From: an uncultured Porphyromonadaceae bacterium
Lineage (GTDB): Bacteria > Bacteroidota > Bacteroidia > Bacteroidales > Muribaculaceae
DNA length: 64,000 nt
Assembly (NCBI GenBank): GCA_902495075.1
Contig: CABUVO010000009.1
Coordinates: 1-64,000, forward strand
Direction of reading: 5' to 3'
A program made the translations under genes and the position numbers. Under the pieces are notes generated by a model, which had not been told where the DNA came from, searched no databases, and saw only the letters and a program-made list of their open reading frames with translations. Below are positions 53,286 to 62,162 of this stretch, in pieces; within the stretch, counting starts at the first letter, position 1, and every line of letters starts with the position of its first letter.

Positions 53286-55928
53286 ATGATGACTAAACTG
53301 AAATTGAAACAAATCATCACCTGCGTGGCTGTTGCCGGTCTTTTGATTGGTACCGGGAGTGCCGATGCGGGCTTATTCAGAAAGAAAAAAGCAAAAGACA
53401 CCAAGGAAACTCCCGCTCTTACGGGGCTTGCGAAAGACAGCGCCGAGATGGCGAAGAAGCTCGCGGATGCAACTCTCTACAGCGGCATGTTCGACTGCCG
53501 CATGGACAAGGAAGGCTCTCTATTCTTTGTTCTACCTGACAGCATTTTCAATCATGAATATCTGCTTTCGAGTCGTGTAAACGGTATTTCGTCTACAGGT
53601 GATTACGTAGCAGGACAGATGAACATCACTCCCCTCGTGGTGAGTTTCTCGAAAGATGAGCACAACGTATATATGCACATCGTGCAGGCGGGGAATGTGA
53701 TCAACGATAATGATCCTATTAAAGTTTCGTTCGACAGAAACATGATTAATCCCGTGGTGAAAGGTTTCAAAATCAAGAACCGCGACGGGAAGAGAGTTGT
53801 GATTGATGTCACATCATTCTTTGTAGGGAATGAGAAACTTATATCGCCCATAAAGGATAATGATCCTATTGCGGCAGCATTGAGCGGACGTAAAGGTATA
53901 GACGGAACTTACTACAAAGATGGTTCATCCATCACCAAAGTAAAGGCTTTCCCCGACAATATCATCATCGAAAGCCGACTTGCTTATACCACTCCCAAAG
54001 CGCATGACCCATACACTGTAGTGGTGTCGCGTTCTCTGATGAAACTTCCTGATGTGCCGATGAAGAGCCGTCTTCAGGACAATCGTGTGGGTTACTTCTA
54101 TGATATGAAGAAACTCTATTCCTCCGATCTTGACAAGGTGGAGAGTTATGCCATTATCAACCGTTTCCGCGTGGAGCCTAAAGAGGAAGACATGCAGGCA
54201 TATTTTGCCGGTCAGCTCGTGGAGCCTAAGAAAAAGATCGTGTTCTATGTAGATGCCGCTTTTCCTGACAAATGGCGCGCTGCCGTGAAAGAGGGTATAG
54301 AATACTGGAACACGGCGTTCGAGGCAGCAGGTTTCAAGAATGTGGTGGAAGCTCGCGATTATCCTGTGGGTGATTCGGAATTTGATCCCGATGACGTGCG
54401 TTTCAATTGCGTGCGTTATAGCGTCACTCCTACCGCAAATGCCATGGGTCCTTCATATTGCGATCCCCGCACCGGTGAAATCCTTGGGGCTGATGTCATT
54501 TGGTATCACAATGTGCTGTCGCTCGTTCATGACTGGCGTTTTGTTCAGACGGGTGCGGTAGATCCGCGTGTGCGTACCAAAGTTTTTGCCGATTCCGTGA
54601 TGTATGAATCTCTGACTTATGTCACTGCCCATGAGATCGGTCACTGTCTTGGTCTGATGCATAACATGGGTGCTTCTCACGCTTATACTATTGAGAATCT
54701 CCGCGATCCTGAGTTTACACAGAAATATGGAACAACACCCTCGATCATGGACTATGCCCGCAATAACTTTGTGGCACAGCCCGGTGATTTTGAGCGTGGT
54801 GTGCGCATGACTCCCCCTCCTGTGGGCGTTTACGATATCCATGCCATTAACTGGGGTTATCGTCTGATTCCCGGAAATTTGACAATGCAACAGGAGAAAC
54901 CTGTGCTTGACAAATGGATAGAGGAAAAGGAGAATGATCCGATGTATGAATTCGGAGCTCAGCAGTTTATGGGTACTGTCGATCCTACAGACCAGACTGA
55001 AGACCTCAGTAACGATCATATCACCGCCGGCGACATGGCGATATCCAACATGAAGATAATCATGAACAACTTTGAGGACTGGGCAGGCGAGCCGGGACGT
55101 GACTACGAGGCTCTACTCCCAACCTACAAAGCTTTGATCAGCCAGTATCTGCGTCATATCTCGCATGTGATCCCTTATATCGGCGGTATAGAGTTCAAGG
55201 AAATTGTGCAGGGACGCAATCAAGGACCTCACCGCAAATATTTCTCAAAAACGGATACGCGCCGCGCAATGGACTGGTTGCTTGGTCAGGCACGTTCACG
55301 CGACTGGCTGTCGCCCGCTTCTTTGAATCTTAAATTTGAGGAGGCTCCCGTATGGCGCGACCGTATGGACAAGGCAATTGTATCGGCATTGCTTTCGCCT
55401 GTGAATCTCGGAGGGATAAACGCAGGTCATGAAACGGATCCGCAAAGGTGTTACTCTGTAGCGGATTATGCCGATGACGCAATCAAGGGAATATTTGCAG
55501 CCGCTTATGCCAACCGTAAACTTGACGATACGGAACGTCGCCTGCAGAGCGCGGCTCTGGAGATTATGGTCAGCGGAGCCGGACTCACAATGCCCGGTGG
55601 CAAATCAAAGAGCCTTACCGATGAAGGTGGAATAAACTGGACAGAGGCAGATCCGATATCCATACTTGGAATCGAACCGTCCCTTCCGTGTTCGCGTGAC
55701 GCAGCCTGCAGTCATGCTGCCAGACATGAAGGTGACAATTCGTTTTTCCGTCTTGCCTTCGGTTATCCCGCGCTTCCGGCGGAGATGCTGAAGCCGTTGA
55801 TGTATTCTCGTCTGAAAAAGATACAGACGCTTTATCGTCGCGCTGCGTCATCTGCTCCCGATGCCTCTACGCGTGAATTCTATGAATACCAGCTCCGCAA
55901 CATAGGACTGGCTCTTGAACCGAAATAA
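53286..55928 (+). CDS. Metzincin zinc protease (DUF5117/DUF5118 type), cassette 2
   Basis: An 880-aa paralogue of the protein at 44641, collinear throughout. It has a signal peptide (ending near GSADA), basic linker RKKKAKDTKE, DUF5117-type region, zinc site HEIGHCLGLMH (His449, Glu450, His453, His459) and Met-turn SIMDYARNN. Large blocks around the active site are nearly identical, while the C-terminal third has diverged, which suggests changed specificity. The SusC gene starts 24 bp downstream. Two adjacent ATGs (53286, 53289) are equivalent. Confidence 0.88.
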   Translation: MMTKLKLKQIITCVAVAGLLIGTGSADAGLFRKKKAKDTKETPALTGLAKDSAEMAKKLADATLYSGMFDCRMDKEGSLFFVLPDSIFNHEYLLSSRVNGISSTGDYVAGQMNITPLVVSFSKDEHNVYMHIVQAGNVINDNDPIKVSFDRNMINPVVKGFKIKNRDGKRVVIDVTSFFVGNEKLISPIKDNDPIAAALSGRKGIDGTYYKDGSSITKVKAFPDNIIIESRLAYTTPKAHDPYTVVVSRSLMKLPDVPMKSRLQDNRVGYFYDMKKLYSSDLDKVESYAIINRFRVEPKEEDMQAYFAGQLVEPKKKIVFYVDAAFPDKWRAAVKEGIEYWNTAFEAAGFKNVVEARDYPVGDSEFDPDDVRFNCVRYSVTPTANAMGPSYCDPRTGEILGADVIWYHNVLSLVHDWRFVQTGAVDPRVRTKVFADSVMYESLTYVTAHEIGHCLGLMHNMGASHAYTIENLRDPEFTQKYGTTPSIMDYARNNFVAQPGDFERGVRMTPPPVGVYDIHAINWGYRLIPGNLTMQQEKPVLDKWIEEKENDPMYEFGAQQFMGTVDPTDQTEDLSNDHITAGDMAISNMKIIMNNFEDWAGEPGRDYEALLPTYKALISQYLRHISHVIPYIGGIEFKEIVQGRNQGPHRKYFSKTDTRRAMDWLLGQARSRDWLSPASLNLKFEEAPVWRDRMDKAIVSALLSPVNLGGINAGHETDPQRCYSVADYADDAIKGIFAAAYANRKLDDTERRLQSAALEIMVSGAGLTMPGGKSKSLTDEGGINWTEADPISILGIEPSLPCSRDAACSHAARHEGDNSFFRLAFGYPALPAEMLKPLMYSRLKKIQTLYRRAASSAPDASTREFYEYQLRNIGLALEPK

Positions 55929-55952
55929 CAAACAGCTTAAAGCCTACATCAT

Positions 55953-58900
55953 ATGCAAAAGAACGCTTTGATATTATTTATCATTTGTCTCATGGCACTT
56001 CCAGCTTTAGGTGCTCCTGAGGGAACTTCGTATCTGACGGGAACTGTGCTTGATGAGAAAGAGGAGCCTCTTGTAGGGGCTACCGTGAGGGTGGAAGGAG
56101 TGCCGGGAGGTGCCGCTACCGATATCGACGGTAAGTTCAAGGTTGTCCTTTCAGCACGCAAGACATCGCGTCTGATAGTCACCTGCTTCGGTTATGAGAC
56201 ACGTCGCATGGATGTGGGTAAAGACACGAAGAATCTGGTTGTCAGAATGACAGAGGTGCATTCCGAGATAGATGAGCTCGTGGTGATTGGCTACGGCACA
56301 GCAAAAAGATCGGAATTGACCTCGTCGGTGGAAACCATCAGTTCGAAGGATCTGTTGAAGATTCCGGCGATGAATATCGACCAGTCGTTGGGCGGTCAGG
56401 TTGCAGGTCTTGGTGTCAAGGCTGTTACTGGCGACCCATCGTCAGCGAGGGAGTCGACTATGAGTATTCGTGGAAATCTCGACAGTCCGTTGCTCGTCAT
56501 TGATGGTGTGCCCCGTTTTTCTTCAACAACCAACGAAGGTGAGATGCGTCTGTCAGACCTCAATCCGGATGATATCGAGAGTATTTCCATTCTGAAAGAC
56601 GCCGCAGCTTCTGCTGTGTATGGTGCGCGTGCAGCCAACGGAGTAATTCTTGTTCAGACAAAGCGTGGAAAGAGCGACAAAGTCAGAATCAATTATCGCG
56701 GACAGCTTAATTTCGATGACGCTACCTATCTGCCGAAATTCCTGAATGCCCGTCAGTTTGCCGAACTTTACAACCGTGCTGTCGAGGCTAATCCGGATGG
56801 CGGATACAATAAATATGATCTCGACCTTCTTGGCTCCAATCCAAATCTTTATGGAGATTCTTCACTTTTCGACTATTTCCATAAGTGGGGTCACACGCAG
56901 CGTCATTCTCTGTCGGTGTCGGGCGGTGTGAAGTCTGTGAGATATCTTGTGTCGGCAGGTTATTCCGAGTCAAAAGGTCTTTATTCCAATATCGGTAGAA
57001 ACCGTTTCAATTATTCGTTGCGCACTGATGCCGATATTCTTAAGGGTCTCACACTCTCTGTGAATCTGACAGGGTCGATTACTAACTACAAGAACAACAA
57101 CAATCCGCTTACAATCGATGATGCATATGCATATTCTCCGATAGAGGTTTTGCAATATACCGACGGGTCTTATGCCAGCCTTGAGGGTTACAATCCTCTT
57201 GTATCAGTGCGTGGTCTCGGTGGCTATCAGAAAACAAAATCCGACTACCATACCCTCAACGCACAGCTGCGTTATCAGATACCGAAGGTTGACGGACTGG
57301 AGATATATGTGACTGCCACTCATGACATGAATCATTCGGGAGTGACTACATATTCGAAACCGGTGCAACTTAGTGTATACAATCCGCTGACAGGTGAGAT
57401 TACAATCGATCCGTCGTCGGTATATCCGGCTTCGCGAATAACGATGAGCGACAGAGAGCAGAGCGTGCATAATACTCTTCTTGAAGGTGGCATAAGCTAC
57501 AACCATACTTTCAATGACAAGCATCATGTCACCGGTCTGGCAGTGATCAACTATCAGGATTACCAGAACAAGTATCTTCGCGGCACCAATCCTAACCTCT
57601 CGGGTGAGAAGCCGGAGATTCTCGGATCGTCATCGACTGCTTCTCTTTCCGGAAACGAATACAACAGCCAGCGAGCATCTACCGTGGGTCGTGTGACTTA
57701 TGGTTTTGACAGCCGCTATTTTGCAGAGTTTTCTTTCCGTGTGGATGGTTCGACACGTTTTTCTCCAAGTAAACGCTGGGGTTTCTTCCCGACGTTCTCG
57801 GCATCTTGGGTGCTCTCGAATGAGAAATTTTTCAAAGTTTCTCCTTCGATAATCTCGCAGGCAAAACTTCGTGCTTCTGCCGGTATTCTCGGTGATGACG
57901 GAGTTGCGTCTGATTTTGGTTATCTGCAGTTCTATAGCTTTACAAACACCGAGGGATATAACTTCGGAGGCAACTGGCTGCCCGGACTTCTTCCTTCATT
58001 GAGTTCTTATCCGAATGAATCGCTGACGTGGGGCAAGTCGAAGGATTTTAATGTCGGTCTTGACCTCGGATTCTGGAACAACCGAGTTACAGCAACCGTT
58101 GAATGGTATCAGCGCACACGCACCAATATGGTGACAGATGCCCGTGAGTATCTCTTCCCGCCCACAGTGGGAACAGGCGGCGTGCTTCCGTCGGTCAATA
58201 TCGGTAAAGTGCGTTTCTCCGGTGTGGATTTCACGATTCGACACAATAATACAATCGGTGATTTCAACTATGACCTCAGCTTCAATATCGGCACATCCGA
58301 GAATAAGGTGCTCGATTGGGGAGATGAATCTTCCCTTCCGGAGGCTCAGCGTCGCAAAGGGAAGCCGTTTACCGTGAATTCCCTCTATGTGGCTGACGGA
58401 TTATTCCAGAGCTATGAAGAGATTGCCGCATGGCCTGTGGATCAGGATGGTAAGAAAAATGCCACACTTGCTCCCGGCGATATAAAGTATCTGGATCAGG
58501 ATGGAGATAATATCCTTACTGTGAATGATATGGTGTTTGTGGAAGATTCCTCGCTTCCGACAGTGACCTATGGCTTCGGTGTCGGTGGCAGTTGGAAAGG
58601 AATCCATGTGAATCTCTCGTTCCAGGGCGCAGGAGGATACAATCAGCTGATCAGCGAGCTTTACACATTGGAAAACAATTCGTTGCAACGTTTCCAGGAT
58701 TACCATTACACCGACACCTGGACGCCGGATAATCCCAATGCAAGCTATCCGAGGGTGAAATTCGCAACCACCGGCGACAATAACCGTCGAAGCAGCACAT
58801 ACTGGGTTAAGAAATGTAATTTCTTGCGTCTTAAGGCTTTGACGGTAGGGTATTCCCTTCCGATGTCAATCCTGCGCAAAACGAAACTTACCTCTGTAGA

Positions 58901-59021
58901 TGTTTCCTTTCAGGCAAGCAACCTTTGCACATGGTCTTCGCTTCACAACATGGATCCGGAGTCGCTTCGCGGTTATCCGTTGCAGCGTTCCTATGGTTTC
59001 TCAATCGCTTTCGGTTTCTGA
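55953..59021 (+). CDS. SusC/RagA-type TonB-dependent outer-membrane transporter, cassette 2
   Basis: A 1022-aa paralogue of the SusC at 47309 with the same order: signal peptide (ending near PALGAP), carboxypeptidase-D regulatory-like domain, plug (IDELVVIGYGTAKRSELTSS, SILKDAAASAVYGARAANGV) and barrel with terminal Phe (SIAFGF). Many barrel blocks are shared word for word (FAEFSFRVDGSTRF, ASAGILGDDG). Unlike cassette 1, its stop is separated from susD by 192 bp, so the one-base translational coupling is lost. Confidence 0.95.
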   Translation: MQKNALILFIICLMALPALGAPEGTSYLTGTVLDEKEEPLVGATVRVEGVPGGAATDIDGKFKVVLSARKTSRLIVTCFGYETRRMDVGKDTKNLVVRMTEVHSEIDELVVIGYGTAKRSELTSSVETISSKDLLKIPAMNIDQSLGGQVAGLGVKAVTGDPSSARESTMSIRGNLDSPLLVIDGVPRFSSTTNEGEMRLSDLNPDDIESISILKDAAASAVYGARAANGVILVQTKRGKSDKVRINYRGQLNFDDATYLPKFLNARQFAELYNRAVEANPDGGYNKYDLDLLGSNPNLYGDSSLFDYFHKWGHTQRHSLSVSGGVKSVRYLVSAGYSESKGLYSNIGRNRFNYSLRTDADILKGLTLSVNLTGSITNYKNNNNPLTIDDAYAYSPIEVLQYTDGSYASLEGYNPLVSVRGLGGYQKTKSDYHTLNAQLRYQIPKVDGLEIYVTATHDMNHSGVTTYSKPVQLSVYNPLTGEITIDPSSVYPASRITMSDREQSVHNTLLEGGISYNHTFNDKHHVTGLAVINYQDYQNKYLRGTNPNLSGEKPEILGSSSTASLSGNEYNSQRASTVGRVTYGFDSRYFAEFSFRVDGSTRFSPSKRWGFFPTFSASWVLSNEKFFKVSPSIISQAKLRASAGILGDDGVASDFGYLQFYSFTNTEGYNFGGNWLPGLLPSLSSYPNESLTWGKSKDFNVGLDLGFWNNRVTATVEWYQRTRTNMVTDAREYLFPPTVGTGGVLPSVNIGKVRFSGVDFTIRHNNTIGDFNYDLSFNIGTSENKVLDWGDESSLPEAQRRKGKPFTVNSLYVADGLFQSYEEIAAWPVDQDGKKNATLAPGDIKYLDQDGDNILTVNDMVFVEDSSLPTVTYGFGVGGSWKGIHVNLSFQGAGGYNQLISELYTLENNSLQRFQDYHYTDTWTPDNPNASYPRVKFATTGDNNRRSSTYWVKKCNFLRLKALTVGYSLPMSILRKTKLTSVDVSFQASNLCTWSSLHNMDPESLRGYPLQRSYGFSIAFGF

Positions 59022-59213
59022 TATATAAGATATTCAACTTTCGCAAGCGTAAAGTTGAAGTTTATAAGTTTAATCGCGCTCTGCGCAGTTTATGAGTTTA
59101 TTTGCTGCTAATAAACAATAGATCAATCATATTCGCTGCATATAAACTTCTAAACTTTTAAACTCCTAAACCTTAAGTTGAAGCTTGCGAAACTTAAATA
59201 AGATATTTAGGCT
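59022..59213. repeat. SusC-SusD spacer with hairpin and AAGTTTA words
   Basis: TTCAACTTT (59034-59042) pairs perfectly with AAAGTTGAA (59052-59060) 13 nt after the SusC stop. AAGTTTATAAGTTTA words follow and are mirrored by TAAACTTCTAAACTTTTAAA words near 59143-59172. A TCTGCGCAGTTTATGAGTTTA stretch resembles the protease-SusC gap of cassette 1 (47270-47299). No gene. Confidence 0.65.
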
Positions 59214-60986
59214 ATGAAGATAAATAAAATAATATATTCGGCTATTATAGCGTGTTTTGTCGTATCGCTATCCTCTTGCAATGGCATTTTCCGGGATGCG
59301 CCTAACGACAAATTGTCGGAAAACATGATATGGAGCGATGAAAAGTTGCTTGATGAATACACCGGCAGCTGGTATCACAACATGGACAATGGCTTCACTA
59401 TACTTGTATCAACGATGATCAAGAACAACGGAGAGGAATTTGAGCCATGGTTTGGCGATCAGCTCACGGTGGGTCGGCGCGACTGGTATCAGGCTGGGTA
59501 TGGAGAAATTCTTAAAGGGTCGGCAACGATGATCAATGGTCGCAGCCGCCTGGTTTGGCAGTCTGCCTATGAGCAGATCCGCTCTCTCAACAAGCTTTTT
59601 GCCCATGAAAGTGAGCTCCCGGCATCTATTCACGACCGGATCATAGGGGAGGCGCATTTCTTCCGTGCATGGTATTTTTATACGCTTCTGCAGCGGTACG
59701 GCGGGGTAATGCTTGTTGACAGGGTTTTTGATCCGTTGGTAGAGACTGTGAAATACCCTCGTGCATCATATGAAGAGATGGTGGACTTCATCACCAAAGA
59801 GGCGTTCGAGGCTTCTAAGTTACTTCCGGTAGAGCATGAGGCTCGTAATGTAGGGCGCGTAACCAAAGGCGCGGCTTACATGCTGATGGGCAAAACCTAT
59901 TTCTGGGCTGCCGGCGTGCATTATCAGAATGCGGAGAAACCATATCTCGGTTTCCCTGATGACCGCTCTGCGAAGATGCGCCGTCTCGCCGCCGAGGCTT
60001 ACGACAAAGTGTTGGAACTCCATGAGTATGATCTCTTGCCTGTAAACGGTAACACAATCCGTGAAAAGGCTCTCAATTACCGCAATATATTCCTGACAAA
60101 AAATTCGCAGGAATCAATCTTGGAGTATCAGCATAATGATGACGGAGACTTTTCGACAGGTCTCGGTCATAAACTCGACCGCGATGCAGCCCCGCCATCA
60201 ATGACAGGTACCAACTGCGCGTATAATCCCACACAGAATCATGTGGATGAATACCGCATGGCAAACGGCAAACGCATCGACGAACCCGGATCAGGATATG
60301 ACGAGGATCATCCTTACGATAACCGTGACACACGTTTCTATGCGAATGTGCTTTATGACGGAGCCGAATGGGCTGGCAAAACGCTCGACATGCATAACAC
60401 AATAGTTGACGGGAAAACAGTGCCCGGTGTTGATATCACACCTTATGGCACATCAACCACCGCATCTGTTACTCGCACCGGATATTATATGGCGAAGTTC
60501 CTTCGTGAGAACCAGCAGATCAATACCGATGAAACTTATGCAAGTTCACAGAATTATATAATCTGGCGTTTTGCGGAGCTGCTTCTCGACTATGCTGAAA
60601 TCGATTGGTATGAGAACCGTGCCGGCGATGCATTGCAGAAAATAAACCGGATCCGCAACCGTGTCGGAATGCCGTCACTCGGGTCTGTCACTCTTGAAGA
60701 TATCCTCAATGAGCGTCGCGTAGAGTTGGCGTTTGAGAAAACTACATATTGGGACTTGTTGCGTCTCGGGATTGCGGAAGATGCTATGTGTGGCGATACG
60801 AACCCGCTTTATCGTGTGAATATCACTCAAGGAGAGGATGGAACAAAGCGTTACACTTATTCTGTGGTAAACGGTCGTAACACTAACATTCGTTACTTTG
60901 ACAAACGACAATATTTCTGGTCCATCTCCTGGAGCGACGTCCGCTATCATGGAGTTGAACAGAATCCGGACTGGAGTGAAGTATAA
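59214..60986 (+). CDS. SusD/RagB-type surface lipoprotein, cassette 2
   Basis: A 590-aa lipoprotein with lipobox LSSC (Cys22), exactly the length of its paralogue at 50365. Shared landmarks are SRLVWQSAYEQIRSLNKLF, GEAHFFRAWYFYTLLQRYGG, NPTQNHVDEYRMANGK, YYMAKFLRE and RRVELAFEKTTYWDLLR. It caps the SusC at 55953. Divergence from cassette 1 is highest in the loops between helices, where substrate contacts are expected, so the two importers may take different peptides or glycopeptides. Confidence 0.95.
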   Translation: MKINKIIYSAIIACFVVSLSSCNGIFRDAPNDKLSENMIWSDEKLLDEYTGSWYHNMDNGFTILVSTMIKNNGEEFEPWFGDQLTVGRRDWYQAGYGEILKGSATMINGRSRLVWQSAYEQIRSLNKLFAHESELPASIHDRIIGEAHFFRAWYFYTLLQRYGGVMLVDRVFDPLVETVKYPRASYEEMVDFITKEAFEASKLLPVEHEARNVGRVTKGAAYMLMGKTYFWAAGVHYQNAEKPYLGFPDDRSAKMRRLAAEAYDKVLELHEYDLLPVNGNTIREKALNYRNIFLTKNSQESILEYQHNDDGDFSTGLGHKLDRDAAPPSMTGTNCAYNPTQNHVDEYRMANGKRIDEPGSGYDEDHPYDNRDTRFYANVLYDGAEWAGKTLDMHNTIVDGKTVPGVDITPYGTSTTASVTRTGYYMAKFLRENQQINTDETYASSQNYIIWRFAELLLDYAEIDWYENRAGDALQKINRIRNRVGMPSLGSVTLEDILNERRVELAFEKTTYWDLLRLGIAEDAMCGDTNPLYRVNITQGEDGTKRYTYSVVNGRNTNIRYFDKRQYFWSISWSDVRYHGVEQNPDWSEV

Positions 60987-61073
60987 TATTGAGGCATTAG
61001 GTTTTAGGCATTAGGCATTAGAAGTTTTGCCTAAAGCCTAAAGCCTAAAGCCTAAAACCTAAATATAACAGTT
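60987..61073. repeat. GCCTAAA word array, self-complementary
   Basis: GGCATTAGGTTTTAGGC words on the left and four GCCTAAA words on the right form a strong hairpin; AGGTTTTAGGC (60999-61009) pairs perfectly with GCCTAAAACCT (61050-61060). It fills the gap between SusD and the accessory gene. Confidence 0.75.
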
Positions 61074-61964
61074 ATGAAGAAAACATTACTCACATTGGCA
61101 GCATTTGCTGTAGTAGGTACGCTCAGCGCTCAGACAACCTATAATTTCTTTGATCCCGCTGATTGCGATGCCGATGGTTTCCTCTGGTTCGACACAAAGG
61201 AAAAACTCGACAAATATGTAGGCTATCCTTCCAGAATGCTGGTGAAGCTTGTTGATCCGAATTATGAGTTGGCAGATTTCACAACTCCCGAATGTATAAA
61301 GGATGAGGCTTATCAAGGATATGGCACCGACGGAGTGAAAGGTGGTGCCGGTTCAAAGAAAGGTGCGATTAAGCTCCCTGTAGCCGGTGAGGATTTTGTC
61401 GGTTATGCGGCTCCGGCATGTCATGGTGGCGGTATATTGCTCCATCTTCCTGATTGCGCAAAAGTTGACATTTATGTCTCGGCAGAGCAGGAAAATATAA
61501 ATCTTGGACTTCATACAGCCGAGGGAAATGTCGCAAATCGTGATCTTGGGATGTATAATTTGATTAAAGGAGGCGAATTTACTCCTGGATTTATGGGAGA
61601 TGATCTTCCTGGTGTAAAGTATACCGGGTATTTCAATGATGTTGAGAAACTCGAAGACCCTGAATATGGAGCACCCGGAAATCAGCGTTATTTCAAGATT
61701 CAGAGCGATAAGGGTGTGCAGAGGACAATACGCCTTGTGAATTATATGAAGACTTCACCTCTCTATGTTCATGGAATTCGCGTGCTTCAATATACCGACA
61801 ATGGCAATCCGTTTACTCCGAGTTCTGGTGTAGCCGGAATCGAGGCTGACGAGAATGCAGCTGTTGAATTCTTCAACATGCAGGGTGTGAAAGTTAGCGG
61901 TGAGGAGCCCGGTCTTTACATCCGTCGTCAGGGATCGAAAACCACTAAAGTCGTTGTTAAGTAA
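61074..61964 (+). CDS. Small secreted protein with DPADCDADG N-terminus and shared tail, cassette 2
   Basis: A 296-aa paralogue of the protein at 52256. The signal peptide ends near LSAQ. The N-terminal TYNFFDPADCDADGFLWF, the EKLDKYVG segment and the tail (SSGVAGIEADENA, FFNMQG, EPGLYIRRQG) are almost unchanged. The middle 150 residues differ strongly. Conserved ends with a variable middle suggest that the ends serve structure and sorting while the middle sets ligand specificity. No enzymatic motif was recognised. Confidence 0.8.
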   Translation: MKKTLLTLAAFAVVGTLSAQTTYNFFDPADCDADGFLWFDTKEKLDKYVGYPSRMLVKLVDPNYELADFTTPECIKDEAYQGYGTDGVKGGAGSKKGAIKLPVAGEDFVGYAAPACHGGGILLHLPDCAKVDIYVSAEQENINLGLHTAEGNVANRDLGMYNLIKGGEFTPGFMGDDLPGVKYTGYFNDVEKLEDPEYGAPGNQRYFKIQSDKGVQRTIRLVNYMKTSPLYVHGIRVLQYTDNGNPFTPSSGVAGIEADENAAVEFFNMQGVKVSGEEPGLYIRRQGSKTTKVVVK

Positions 61965-62008
61965 GAAGTAAAAAGTAAAAAGTAAGAAGGCAGTGCTGCT
62001 GCGTTAGT

Positions 62009-62129
62009 CCTCGAAGAGGGCATTTAGTTATAACCCCATATCGCTTGGAGGGATTCCTTGGAAGCACTCCAGGCGGTGTGGGGGTACAAACCTGAAGAAT
62101 CGCTGCGGCCTCGAAGAGGTCGATTGATA
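62009..62129 (+). repeat. ~120-bp structured element, copy 3
   Basis: 5' mini-hairpin CCTC-GAA-GAGG (62009-62019). The central stem is built from ACCCCATATCGC and GCGGTGTGGGGGT, continued by CTTGGAG with CTCCAGG and tipped by TTCC-TT-GGAA. The 3' mini-hairpin is CCTC-GAA-GAGG (62109-62119). The stem sequence differs from copies 1 and 2 but still pairs. It lies between the cassette-2 accessory gene and the M6 gene, as copy 2 lies after cassette 1. Confidence 0.8.
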
Positions 62130-62162
62130 CACTGGCTTATGATTTTATATTTATCATTTATC

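Noticed and set aside
62058..62162. N-terminal extension of the second M6 peptidase
   Set aside because: The extension translates the structured repeat element; the signal peptide begins exactly at ATG 62163.
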